Positions 17,526-26,093 of a stretch of DNA of 46,731 nucleotides are shown piece by piece (position 1 is the stretch's first letter; every line of letters starts with the position of its first letter). This stretch comes from Candidatus Dadabacteria bacterium (lineage in GTDB: Bacteria > Desulfobacterota_D > UBA1144 > Nemesobacterales > JADFKM01): the NCBI GenBank assembly GCA_022564935.1, contig JADFKM010000007.1:1-46731 (forward strand), read 5' to 3'. Position numbers and translations under genes: made by a program. The notes beneath the pieces are model-generated. The model was not told the DNA's origin. It saw only the letters and a list, made by a program, of their open reading frames with translations, and did not search any database.

Positions 17526-18200
17526 TTAACCCGCCTCCTCTTCGTACAGCCCTCTACTTATAATATAATCTACAACCTCCTCCCCGACCAGGTGCCTGAT
17601 CGATTTTCCCTCTTTCAGGAGGGCTCTAATATGGGTTGAAGAAACTTCAATGCCTGTAATGTTACAAATAATAATAAGCGTGGAGCTAACATGCTTATAT
17701 ATTTCCAAAGCACTAACAGTCCTATCATACTGAATTAAACCCTTGAGCGCAAGTGGCATCGAGAGTGCTGGGGTGCCTTCACCGGGCCTTGTAACGACAA
17801 CAAAATTGGCAAGCTCAAACAGCCCTTCCCAGTCCTTCCAGGTGTCTATCTCGGAAAACTGGTCGGTGCCGACGATGAAATAAAGCTCCGTGTCGGGACA
17901 CCGGGAGCTGAAAGCGCGCAGGGTGTCTATCGTATACGAGGGGGCCTCGCGCAGGAGCTCAACGTCGGAGCATTCAAAATAGGGATTGGTGGAAGCGGCA
18001 AACTCGACCATCTTCAACCTGTCAGAAGGGGGGGGCAACCCGGCGGAGTCCTTGTGCGGGGGGATCAGCGCCGGAATGAAAACCACTTTGCCCAGAGCAA
18101 GCTCTTCTCTCACTTCTTCGGCGGCCCGCAGGTGGCCCAGGTGAATCGGGTTGAACGTGCCTCCGAAGAGGCCGAGTTTCTTCGCCTTTTTTTGTTCCAT
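17526..18200 (-). CDS. nadD: Nicotinate-nucleotide adenylyltransferase NadD
   Basis: The 224-residue product has the nucleotidyltransferase motif GLFGGTFNPIHLGHLRAAEE with the (H/T)xGH signature, the PPHK loop (IPALIPPHKD), and the C-terminal SSTHIRALLKEGK motif (the family's ISST.IR). It adenylates nicotinate mononucleotide to form deamido-NAD in NAD synthesis. The nadD-rsfS arrangement is widely conserved and supports the call. It is preceded on the same strand by ribD about 100 bases away. Confidence 0.96.
   Translation of the reverse strand: MEQKKAKKLGLFGGTFNPIHLGHLRAAEEVREELALGKVVFIPALIPPHKDSAGLPPPSDRLKMVEFAASTNPYFECSDVELLREAPSYTIDTLRAFSSRCPDTELYFIVGTDQFSEIDTWKDWEGLFELANFVVVTRPGEGTPALSMPLALKGLIQYDRTVSALEIYKHVSSTLIIICNITGIEVSSTHIRALLKEGKSIRHLVGEEVVDYIISRGLYEEEAG
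17534..17540 (-). promoter_or_regulatory. Shine-Dalgarno of rsfS, favours an ATA start
   Basis: On the minus strand GAGGAGG ends 8 bases before an ATA codon at 17525-17523, the ideal distance for initiation there. The first canonical start (GTG 17495) is about 38 bases from this site and has no good site of its own. The site lies inside the last codons of nadD. Confidence 0.6.
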
Positions 18201-18297
18201 TTACCAAAACCCATAATATCACATAAAGGCGTGGGTGAACATTCAGCACATACAGGCTCATCGATGCAAAGATACAGCTAAACCACCGAGCGCCGAC

Positions 18298-19422
18298 TCA
18301 ACCCGACGCGCCCCTCGATAAATAGCCTTCCACGACGAATTCCTTGCCAAAAGCGGTCACCTTCACGTTGTAAATACCGAGCGAATCCTTTACCTCTCTT
18401 ATTCCCATAGGGCCGATCATGCTTAACCCGTCGCCTCCCACAAGCCTTGGAGAGAAAAAGATAGCGACCTTATCCACCACGCCTTTTGCCAGCGCCGAAG
18501 CGGCCACAGAGGCGCCGCCCTCTATCAGCACGCTCATTACCTCCATTTTCCCAAGCTCAGCCAGCAAATGGCCCCAGTCGACCCTCCCCTCCCCGTCCTT
18601 CTCAACCACGACCACCCTGGCCCCCCGAGCTTCAAGTCTTAGCGCCTTATCCCTGTCGGCCCCCTGCGTTGTGGCAATAATGGGAGAGTCGTGGATTACA
18701 AGGAGCGCTGCCTCCAGGGGTATTCTCAGCTTCGAGTCCAGCACGACGGGCCTGGGCTGAAGAGCATTGCTCCGCGGAAGCCTCACATTGAGCCTGGGGT
18801 TATCCCTTAGCACCGTACCAATGCCGACGGCAACAGCATCGGAGGCCGCCCTGAGCGCGTGCGCCCTACTCCTCTGCTCCGGGCTCCCTATCCATTTCGA
18901 ATCCCCGGTTGACGTGGCTATCTTCCCGTCGAGGGTCGACGCCAGCTTCAAAGTCACAAACGGAGTGGAAGTTGTGATGTACTTAAAGAAGTGCTCATTA
19001 ATTTCTCTTGCGCGCTCTTCAATGACCCCGGCCGTAACCCTAATCCCGGCCTGCTCAAGCTTTTCGACCCCCTTGCCCCCCACCTCGGGGTTCAGGTCTA
19101 GGCACCCTACAACCACTCTGGCCACGGCCTTCTCTATAATGGCGTCCACACAAGGCGGAGTCCTTTTGCCAGAATGACAGCAGGGCTCAAGCGTGACGTA
19201 AAGGGTGGAGCCGGAAACAGAGCGCCCCCTTTTAGCCGCATCTATAAAAGCCTCGATCTCTGCATGGGGCAGACCCGCCCCCCTGTGGTAACCGCGGCCT
19301 ATCACCTCTGCGTCCTTAACGACCACGGCGCCCACAAGCGGGTTAGGGCTTGTCATCCCCTCGGCCTTTTTGGCAAGACGAAGGGCCATCGACATGAATT
19401 TTTCATCCGGGCTGAGTGCCAT
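18298..19422 (-). CDS. ribD: Bifunctional riboflavin deaminase/reductase RibD
   Basis: The 374-residue product has an N-terminal zinc cytidine-deaminase-type domain with TSPNPLVGAVVV, GLPHAEIEAF (HAE zinc ligand and proton donor) and PCCHSGKRTPPC (two Cys ligands). A C-terminal reductase domain (from about residue 150) shows LKLASTLDGKIATSTGDSKWI and LIEGGASVAASAL. It deaminates and reduces the pyrimidine intermediate in riboflavin synthesis. I set the start at the minus-strand ATG at 19422 (MALSPDEKFMSMAL), the usual family N-terminus; the frame is open for 89 codons upstream but that part has no family character. No FMN riboswitch is visible upstream, and no other rib genes are adjacent. 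Confidence 0.95.
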   Translation of the reverse strand: MALSPDEKFMSMALRLAKKAEGMTSPNPLVGAVVVKDAEVIGRGYHRGAGLPHAEIEAFIDAAKRGRSVSGSTLYVTLEPCCHSGKRTPPCVDAIIEKAVARVVVGCLDLNPEVGGKGVEKLEQAGIRVTAGVIEERAREINEHFFKYITTSTPFVTLKLASTLDGKIATSTGDSKWIGSPEQRSRAHALRAASDAVAVGIGTVLRDNPRLNVRLPRSNALQPRPVVLDSKLRIPLEAALLVIHDSPIIATTQGADRDKALRLEARGARVVVVEKDGEGRVDWGHLLAELGKMEVMSVLIEGGASVAASALAKGVVDKVAIFFSPRLVGGDGLSMIGPMGIREVKDSLGIYNVKVTAFGKEFVVEGYLSRGASG

Positions 19423-19600
19423 GACAACATCCGCCTGCAATCTCGTCCCCTGCTTCGAGGATTCTGCCCGTGGGATTCCGCTCTGGGGCATCTTCCTCAG
19501 GGGCATGCAGTTAAATTCACAAACACAGGCTGAATTAATCCGCTTTAAGTCATAATGCCTGCGGCGGCTTGAAAAAAAATAGGCTCGCGTAGAGACAAGG

Positions 19601-21160
19601 TCAATGAATAGTTTCGTTGCCGGTAGCGAACAGGGCTTCGATGAAAACGCCTGCCTCAAACCTCCGCAAGTCACCCAGGCTCTCTCCAATCCCGATGAAC
19701 TTCACAGGGATGTTAAGCTCCCCGGCTATCGCCACTATAACGCCTCCTTTGGCCGTGCCGTCAAGCTTCGTCAAAACGATCCCGGTCACATCGATTGCGT
19801 CCTTGAACAGCTTCGCCTGCTGTATGGCGTTCTGCCCCGTGGTGGCGTCAAGCACAAGCAGGGTCTCATGCGGGGCTCCTTCGAGCTCCCTGCCCATGAC
19901 CCGCCGCATCTTTTTGAGCTCGTTCATGAGGTTCAACTTCGTATGGAGCCTACCGGCTGTGTCGACAATGAGGACGTCCGTATCCCTGGCCACCGAGGCC
20001 TTTATCGCGTCAAAAGCCACCGCAGAGGGGTCGGCGCCAGTCTGTCCCCTCAAAAAGTCGCTTCCCACCCTGTCGGACCACACCTCAAGCTGCTCCACCG
20101 CGGCGGCCCTGAATGTGTCGGCGGCTGCGACCATGACCCTCTTGCCGTCCTTGCCGAACATGTGAGCAAGCTTCCCTATTGTTGTGGTCTTTCCCACACC
20201 GTTAACCCCGGCAACCAGGATGACAAAGGGCTTTTTGTCCAGCTTGATGGGCTCGCTCTCGGCGGCGCTCAGAATTCCGAGTATCCCCGCTTTAAGGGCG
20301 TCCTTTATGTCCCGGGGGTCGACCTTGCTTGTTTTCATGATGGACTTTTCAATCTCTGCGCGAAGCTTCATCGTAGTTCCCACACCCAGGTCTGCCGTGA
20401 TAAGGGCTTCTTCGAACCCCTCCCACAGCTCATCATCGATCTGCGTTTTGATGGCCAGCAGGTCGTCAAGCTTGCCCAGCATCCCGGTTTGTGTCTTGGA
20501 GAGACCCGCCCTGAGCCTTGAGAAAAGCCCTTCTTTAGTCTCAGGTTCTTCCTCAACTTCAGGGGCGGGTTCAGGAGGGGTCTCAAGCACCGGCGCGGCC
20601 GTTTCTGTAACCTGCTCGGACGGCTCGGCGGCAGGCGGCGGCTCAAACGACCCGCCGACCATTGCCGGAGGAGGTTCCTCACCGGCGTCGACACCTTCTC
20701 CTGTGGCTGCAGGTGGAGCTTCAACGGCGCCACCCGCTACAACAGCAGGTGCCTCCTCGCTCTCAAAAGGCTTTTGCCCGGTCGTGGGAGCAGCCTCTAC
20801 CACAGATTGAAAAACGGACAGCGCAGGAGCGCCGGGCCCGGCTTGGAGCGCAGCTGCCGAAGCCTCCCCAACCCCGGACTCAGTTAGCGCCTCAGACTTA
20901 ATCCCAACCTCGGGCGCCGCCTGCCGCCGCGAGTCAAACCTGCTGCGAATCAACATGAAAAGTACCGCGGCAAGCATTAACGTTACGGCAACCGTGACGG
21001 GCAGCACAACCAGCGGGTATTCCCTTAAGAGCCCCTCAAACTTATATGCCAGCTCTAATAAAAAATTGTAAAACTCTGAAACAAAATTAAGGAGTTTCAA
21101 CGTTGTTTCTTCCACTTCTATCTTATCTCCAGTCCGGGTGAGAAAGTATTGAATCGGCAT
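19601..21160 (-). CDS. ftsY: Signal recognition particle receptor FtsY
   Basis: The 519-residue product ends in a complete SRP-GTPase NG domain (from about residue 215), with G1 GVNGVGKTTTIGKLA, DTFRAAAVEQLEVW, DTAGRLHTKLNLM, TKLDGTAKGG and FIGIGESLGDLRRF. It docks SRP-ribosome complexes at the Sec translocon. Before the NG domain there is a true transmembrane segment (about 50-72, YPLVVLPVTVAVTLMLAAVL) and a long Ala/Pro/Glu-rich linker (about 80-210). E. coli FtsY lacks such a membrane anchor, but it occurs in several other groups. The start is uncertain: the ATG at 21160 has no clear Shine-Dalgarno, and a TTG about 20 codons in is possible. It diverges from dnaE. Confidence 0.95.
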   Translation of the reverse strand: MPIQYFLTRTGDKIEVEETTLKLLNFVSEFYNFLLELAYKFEGLLREYPLVVLPVTVAVTLMLAAVLFMLIRSRFDSRRQAAPEVGIKSEALTESGVGEASAAALQAGPGAPALSVFQSVVEAAPTTGQKPFESEEAPAVVAGGAVEAPPAATGEGVDAGEEPPPAMVGGSFEPPPAAEPSEQVTETAAPVLETPPEPAPEVEEEPETKEGLFSRLRAGLSKTQTGMLGKLDDLLAIKTQIDDELWEGFEEALITADLGVGTTMKLRAEIEKSIMKTSKVDPRDIKDALKAGILGILSAAESEPIKLDKKPFVILVAGVNGVGKTTTIGKLAHMFGKDGKRVMVAAADTFRAAAVEQLEVWSDRVGSDFLRGQTGADPSAVAFDAIKASVARDTDVLIVDTAGRLHTKLNLMNELKKMRRVMGRELEGAPHETLLVLDATTGQNAIQQAKLFKDAIDVTGIVLTKLDGTAKGGVIVAIAGELNIPVKFIGIGESLGDLRRFEAGVFIEALFATGNETIH

Positions 21161-21426
21161 TCATTGTTTGATTTTTACTCGAACACAATGGATTCAGACC
21201 TCGGGCTCAGACCTCAACCCTAAACAATATCCCCTGAGCGGCTTCGACACACGGTTTTAATATACTCTTTTGAGCACCCATTTCAATACCCGGAGGAATC
21301 CCCTGGGGTTCGTATACCCTCCCGGCTCTAAGTCCTCTTTGCTGAAAAAAACATGTGAACACGGACGGGCTCCCTACGTCTTTTCAATCAGTTCGCGCCA
21401 ATTTTTTTCAACATCGAATCTGCGGC

Positions 21427-21456
21427 TTGAACACAGACCGGAACCTGTTATATAGT
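21427..21456 (+). promoter_or_regulatory. Possible dnaE promoter giving a leaderless mRNA
   Basis: TTGAAC (21427-21432) and TATAGT (21451-21456) are separated by 18 bases. Transcription would start at about 21463, exactly at an in-frame ATG of dnaE. No Shine-Dalgarno is seen before either dnaE ATG. This fits a leaderless message but is a by-eye match. Confidence 0.4.
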
Positions 21457-24400
21457 ATGTCTATGGAAGCAGAGAGTTTCGTACACCTGCATCTTCACTC
21501 CGAGTATTCACTCCTGGACGGGGCGATCAAAACCAAGGAGCTTGTCCGAAGGGTCAAGAGCCTGGGAATGCCGGCGGTAGCCCTTACCGACCACGGGAAC
21601 CTGTTCGGCGCGGTGGAGTTCTATAAAAACGCAAAAGCGCAGGGAATTAAGCCGATTATAGGATGCGAGGTCTACGTCACACCCACCTCAAGGCATGACA
21701 AAACCCCCGGCGTGAGGACACACCACCTCACAGTCCTGGCTATGAACGCCGCAGGCTACAAAAACCTCTCCAAACTGGTGACGAAGGGGTTTCTCGAAGG
21801 CTTTTATAAAAGACCCAGGATCGACCACGAGCTTCTGGGTGAGCACAACGAGGGGCTGATTGTCCTCAGCGGGTGCCTGAGTGGTGAGCTGTGTCATTCC
21901 ATCCTCAACAGGGACATGACATCCGCGCTGCGCACAACGGCTATGTACAAAGAGATATTCGACGACAGGTATTACATCGAGATACAGGCCACGGGCCTGG
22001 CCGAGCAGGAGTTTGCAAACGAGAAGCTGATCGAGATAGGTAAGAAGACCGGCATCCCCGTAGTAGCCACAAATGACTGTCATTACTTGAGAAAAGAAGA
22101 CTCCAAACCCCACGACATACTGCTGTGCATTCAGACAGGAGCCATGGTTTCAGACGAAAAAAGGATGAGGTTTACGGGGGAGGAGTTCTATCTTAAGTCC
22201 CCAGATGAAATGCTAACAGGCACAGGAGGCCTCCGGGAGCCCCTAGAGCGCACGCTGGAGATAGCGCAGCGTTGCAGCTTCGAGTTCGAGACGGGCAGCT
22301 ATAAGCTCCCTGTGTTCGAGGTAGAGGGAGGAAAGTCGCTCATCGAGCATATGGCGCAGCTTTCGCGCGAAGGTCTGGACTCTAGGCTCAGGCTTAACGA
22401 CATCCCCGAGGAGAGGGGCCCCGAGTACAGGGACAGGCTCGAGAGAGAAATATCCATCATAGGGAGTATGGGCTTCTCGGGGTACTTTCTGGTGGTTGCC
22501 GATTTCATAAACTACGCAAAGTCAAAGGGGATTCCCGTAGGGCCCGGCAGGGGGAGCGCCGCAGGGAGCCTTGTGGCCTACTCGCTCGGCATCACTAACA
22601 TCGACCCCATCCCCTATAACCTGCTGTTCGAGCGGTTCCTGAACCCCGACAGGATAAGCATGCCCGATATAGACGTCGACCTGTGCGGCGAGAGAAGGGA
22701 CGAGATTATCCAATACGTAACCCAGAGGTACGGCTCCGACAGGGTCGCTCAGATCGGCACCTTCGGAACCATGTCCTCAAAGGCGGTGGTTAAAGACGTC
22801 GGCCGGGTGCTCGGCATCCCCTACTCTACTGTAGACAAACTAACAAAAACAATCCCCACGGTCAGGGGAAACGTCTACAGCATTGGAGACTGCCTGAGCA
22901 AGGTGCCGGAATTTAATAAAATCATCGACAGCTACCCCGAGCTTACGGAGCTGATCAAATTTGCCCGCCCCCTGGAAAACATGGTGAGGCACTCCTCCAC
23001 TCACGCTGCAGGCGTGGTCATATCCAGCGAGCCTCTCATGGAGCTCGCCCCTCTCTATAAGGGACAGAAGAACGAAGTCGTAACCCAGTACGACATGAAC
23101 GGAATTGAGGACCTGGGCTTCGTCAAGTTCGACTTCCTGGGTCTCAAGACCCTGACCGTCATCGATAAGGCAATTAAGCTCATCATCAAAAACCACGACC
23201 TTAACGGGGACAACCCATTCGACATCAACCGGATACCACTGGACGACCCGGAGGTTTTCAAACTCCTCTCAAGCGGCAGGACGAGGGGCGTGTTCCAGGT
23301 CGAGTCCTCCGGGATGATAGAGCTCTTAAAGCGCCTTCAGCCAACGAGCTTTGAAGACATTATCGCCGTACTTGCCCTCTTCCGACCCGGCCCCCTGGAC
23401 AGCGGCATGGTGGATGAGTTTATCAAGCGTAAACAAGGCAAAAAAAAGATCACCTACACCCTGCCGGAGCTCCGCGACGTGCTCGTAGACACGTACGGGC
23501 TTTTTGTTTACCAGGAGCAGATCATCAACACCTCGTGCGCAATTGCTGACTACACCCTGGGAGAAGCCGACCTCCTCAGGCGCGCGATGGGCAAGAAAAA
23601 GCCCCAGGAGATGCAGGCCCAAAGAGAGCGCTTTCTTAAGGGGGCAAAGCAACGGAATATACCAAAGAAAAAAGCCACTCGGATCTTTGACGCAATGGAA
23701 AAATTCGCCGAGTACGCCTTTAACAAAAGCCACAGCGCGGCCTACGCCGTGCTCACTTACCAGACCGCGTTCTTAAAGGCGAAGTACCCCACGGAATTCA
23801 TGGCAGCCCTGATGACGGTCGAGGCGGGAAACACCGACAAAATAATCCAAAGCATAGCCGAGTGCAAAGACATGAGCATCGAAGTACTGGCCCCCGACGT
23901 CAACGAAAGCATCGACGGCTTCAGTGCCGCGGACGGCAAAATCCGCTTCGGTCTCACGGCGATCAAGAACGTCGGGGCGGCCGCGGTTCGCTCGATAATA
24001 CAGGCGAGAGAAGAGGGCGGGGATTTCACCACAATATTTGATTTCTGTGATAGGATAGACATTGGGAAAATCAACCGGCGCGCGTTCGAGAGCTTTATCA
24101 AGAGCGGGGCCTTCGACTCCCTTGGCCCCACAAGAGCGCAGCTGCTCGAGGGCATACCCGCCCTGCTGTCTTACGCTTCGCTGGTTCAGAAAAGCACCAT
24201 CGGCGGACAGGGCTCCCTGTTTTCCCTCAACGACACCGTATCCCGCCCTGAGCTGCCCAAAGCTGCGGACCTGAGCGAGCGTGAGGTGCTTTTAAACGAG
24301 ATGGAAGTGCTCGGATTTTACGTGTCCGCCCATCCCATGACCAAGTACTCGGCCGAGGTTAAAAGGCTCTCAAATACAGACACCGAAGGGCTTTGGGACA

Positions 24401-24900
24401 CCGAAGACAAACAGCAAGTCACAATAGTCGGCGTTCCCCGCTCGACGGTTATAAAGCCGACGAAAAACTCTGGCCTTTTCGGCAGTATAGTGCTTGAAGA
24501 CCTAAAGGGCTCTGTGGAAGTGGTGGCCTTTAACGAGGTGGTTCTGGGCGCCCAGCACGTGCTTGAGATGAAGCTTGAGCCGATAATAGTTTCGGGTGTA
24601 GTAGAGAAATCCGAAGACGGGATAAGAATAAGGGCAAACAACATCACACCGCTCAAGGAAAGAAGACACGACTCCATAGCGCACGTGACTTTGCCCATAA
24701 CCTCCGAGACGAAAAACCTCCTGGACAATCTTTGCAAAATCGTGATGCGCTACCCGGGGGACTCGATACTGCACCTTCACTTCACCTTAAACGGCAACGA
24801 AGTGATTATAGAATCGGGGCGCTACAGGGTTGAGCTTGCCGACGGCTTCATAGACGAGGTTGAAAGGGAGTTGGGACGTAACGTATTACACTACACATAA
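21457..24900 (+). CDS. dnaE: DNA polymerase III alpha subunit DnaE
   Basis: The product (about 1147 residues) begins with a PHP domain (FVHLHLHSEYSLLDGAI, TDHGNLFGAVEFY) and continues with the C-family polymerase core containing GPGRGSAAGSLVAY and MPDIDVDLCGERR, with the catalytic aspartates in DIDVD. Helix-hairpin-helix and OB-fold regions follow. Near residue 920 the sequence GGQGSLFSL resembles a sliding-clamp binding motif. It is the replicative polymerase of the chromosome. Start options are ATG 21457 or 21463; the latter coincides with the predicted transcription start. A longer frame back to 21355 is open but lacks family residues. It diverges from ftsY across about 300 bases. Confidence 0.97.
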   Translation: MSMEAESFVHLHLHSEYSLLDGAIKTKELVRRVKSLGMPAVALTDHGNLFGAVEFYKNAKAQGIKPIIGCEVYVTPTSRHDKTPGVRTHHLTVLAMNAAGYKNLSKLVTKGFLEGFYKRPRIDHELLGEHNEGLIVLSGCLSGELCHSILNRDMTSALRTTAMYKEIFDDRYYIEIQATGLAEQEFANEKLIEIGKKTGIPVVATNDCHYLRKEDSKPHDILLCIQTGAMVSDEKRMRFTGEEFYLKSPDEMLTGTGGLREPLERTLEIAQRCSFEFETGSYKLPVFEVEGGKSLIEHMAQLSREGLDSRLRLNDIPEERGPEYRDRLEREISIIGSMGFSGYFLVVADFINYAKSKGIPVGPGRGSAAGSLVAYSLGITNIDPIPYNLLFERFLNPDRISMPDIDVDLCGERRDEIIQYVTQRYGSDRVAQIGTFGTMSSKAVVKDVGRVLGIPYSTVDKLTKTIPTVRGNVYSIGDCLSKVPEFNKIIDSYPELTELIKFARPLENMVRHSSTHAAGVVISSEPLMELAPLYKGQKNEVVTQYDMNGIEDLGFVKFDFLGLKTLTVIDKAIKLIIKNHDLNGDNPFDINRIPLDDPEVFKLLSSGRTRGVFQVESSGMIELLKRLQPTSFEDIIAVLALFRPGPLDSGMVDEFIKRKQGKKKITYTLPELRDVLVDTYGLFVYQEQIINTSCAIADYTLGEADLLRRAMGKKKPQEMQAQRERFLKGAKQRNIPKKKATRIFDAMEKFAEYAFNKSHSAAYAVLTYQTAFLKAKYPTEFMAALMTVEAGNTDKIIQSIAECKDMSIEVLAPDVNESIDGFSAADGKIRFGLTAIKNVGAAAVRSIIQAREEGGDFTTIFDFCDRIDIGKINRRAFESFIKSGAFDSLGPTRAQLLEGIPALLSYASLVQKSTIGGQGSLFSLNDTVSRPELPKAADLSEREVLLNEMEVLGFYVSAHPMTKYSAEVKRLSNTDTEGLWDTEDKQQVTIVGVPRSTVIKPTKNSGLFGSIVLEDLKGSVEVVAFNEVVLGAQHVLEMKLEPIIVSGVVEKSEDGIRIRANNITPLKERRHDSIAHVTLPITSETKNLLDNLCKIVMRYPGDSILHLHFTLNGNEVIIESGRYRVELADGFIDEVERELGRNVLHYT

Positions 24901-24906
24901 GCGCCA

Positions 24907-25197
24907 CTATCGGCCGGAGCCAACGGCTTCTACGGCCCGGCGCAGCTTTTCGGGCTCGCTTGTGACCACAAACACCTCCTGAATGGAAGAGCCGCTCCTC
25001 GCTATCAGCTTGGCGCCGCTTATCGTAGAGTATTTAAACCTGACCACAAGGTTTTCGCCTGTAGCGCTGCCTACCTTAATCTCGCCCGGTATGACTCCAT
25101 CAACATAATCCAGGCTCACCACATTGTCCTCAAGGAAACGCATCAAGCCCTTGATGATGCCGTGCTGTCGCTTCAGTTTTCCCTTCCTGTGTCTCAT
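24907..25197 (-). CDS. DUF2103 family protein
   Basis: The 96-residue protein starts MRHRKGKLKRQHGIIKGL and contains SGAKLIARSGSSIQEVFVVT, close to the conserved C-terminal core of DUF2103 proteins (KLIARKG..VQEVFV). The N-terminus is basic. DUF2103 has been described as a possible metal-binding family, but no function is established, and only one or two histidines are visible here. It is convergent with dnaE, ending 6 bases after the dnaE stop on the opposite strand. It probably has its own promoter in the interval before the broken HIT gene. Confidence 0.75.
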   Translation of the reverse strand: MRHRKGKLKRQHGIIKGLMRFLEDNVVSLDYVDGVIPGEIKVGSATGENLVVRFKYSTISGAKLIARSGSSIQEVFVVTSEPEKLRRAVEAVGSGR

Positions 25198-25409
25198 CGC
25201 TGTAAGTTCCCGGAGCTTGGGGCTTTCTATCCTTCAAGCCTAATATATCAAACTTACATTGCCCTTTAGTGCAATTAATTTCTGCGCCGACAACAACTTA
25301 GGAATAGCAACCCTATCGATAGCGGCTGCACAAAAAGTTTCATAACTCCCGTATATGCAACATATCATTGGGGCAAATAAAAGGCTTTTTCAAGTATAAT
25401 ACCCGTTAA

Positions 25410-25861
25410 AGAACTCATAAACAGACCGATAGGCGCCAAGTTTTTTGCTCTATAATCTCCGTAGCGTTGACTGGTCACGCAGTATATCACGGCAGCGAAA
25501 CCATGGTATTTCCGCACAGACGTCGCCTGAGTTCGGTGAGGTTGTGCTCATTCGGCGCCTCCACTACCACACCCTCACGGACCTGCCCGAGCGCCTCATA
25601 GCAGCATTGTTTACCGACACAAAGCTGATTGCGCAGTCCGTGGAGAGCGGACTCGGTGCGGAGGGAACCTTTGTCGCAATCAACAAAAGGATACCTCAAA
25701 GCGTCGCGCACCTTCATATACACATAGTCCCCGGGAAAAAGAAAGACGGGCACAGGGGGTTCTTCCGGCCCCGGCAAAACTGCGGCAGCGAGGAGGAGAT
25801 ACCGAGAGTAAGCACTACGATTCGAGGCGCAATCGAAGGACTGAGGCTGAACGACTCCTGA
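25410..25861 (+). pseudogene. HIT-family hydrolase gene, frameshifted and without start codon
   Basis: Two frames together spell a HIT protein. The first frame (from 25410) reads QVFCSIISVALTGHAVYHGS then ETMVFPHRRRLS, matching the usual N-terminus FC.II.G.....VY. After about 25532 the protein continues in another frame as FGEVVLIRRLHYHTLTDLP, then QSVAHLHIHIVPGKKKDG with the intact HIT triad HxHxHxx, and a GFFRPR tail. One missing T in agttcggt (25530-25537) would rejoin the frames exactly (LS-FG). The first frame has no ATG, GTG or TTG between its upstream TAA (25407) and the conserved FC. It is therefore broken twice, or once plus an assembly error. The tail type resembles HIT proteins with a DG..GFFWPR ending. 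Confidence 0.8.
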
Positions 25862-25982
25862 CCTTCGCGCCTCACCTTACAGGCTGGACAACGCGTTCTC
25901 ACTGATGTTATTTACCCCTGGAAAAACGAGCATTCAGGGCATCCGAGACAAAAAAATTGCTCAAACATTGCAACAATTTAAC

Positions 25983-26011
25983 TTGATTAATTGATTTCTG
26001 AGGCATATTAT
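25983..26011 (+). promoter_or_regulatory. Promoter-like site before the GGDEF gene
   Basis: TTGATT (25983-25988), a 17-base spacer and TATTAT (26006-26011) form a good sigma-70-type match. Transcription would start near 26018, leaving a leader of about 75 bases before the ATG at 26094. Confidence 0.5.
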
Positions 26012-26093
26012 GTAGGTTGGGGTTAAGGTATTTTAGAAATCCCACGGCTGATATTTGCCCGGATTGTATATCCACCCCCTCCGGCACAGGTAA

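Noticed and set aside
19423-19689. Longer RibD with 89 extra N-terminal residues
   Set aside because: The extension has no family similarity; RibD begins at the MALSPDEKFM start.
25368-25400. TTGGGG and TATAAT upstream of the broken HIT gene
   Set aside because: The TATAAT is good but the spacer to TTGGGG is 21 bases; no confident promoter call.
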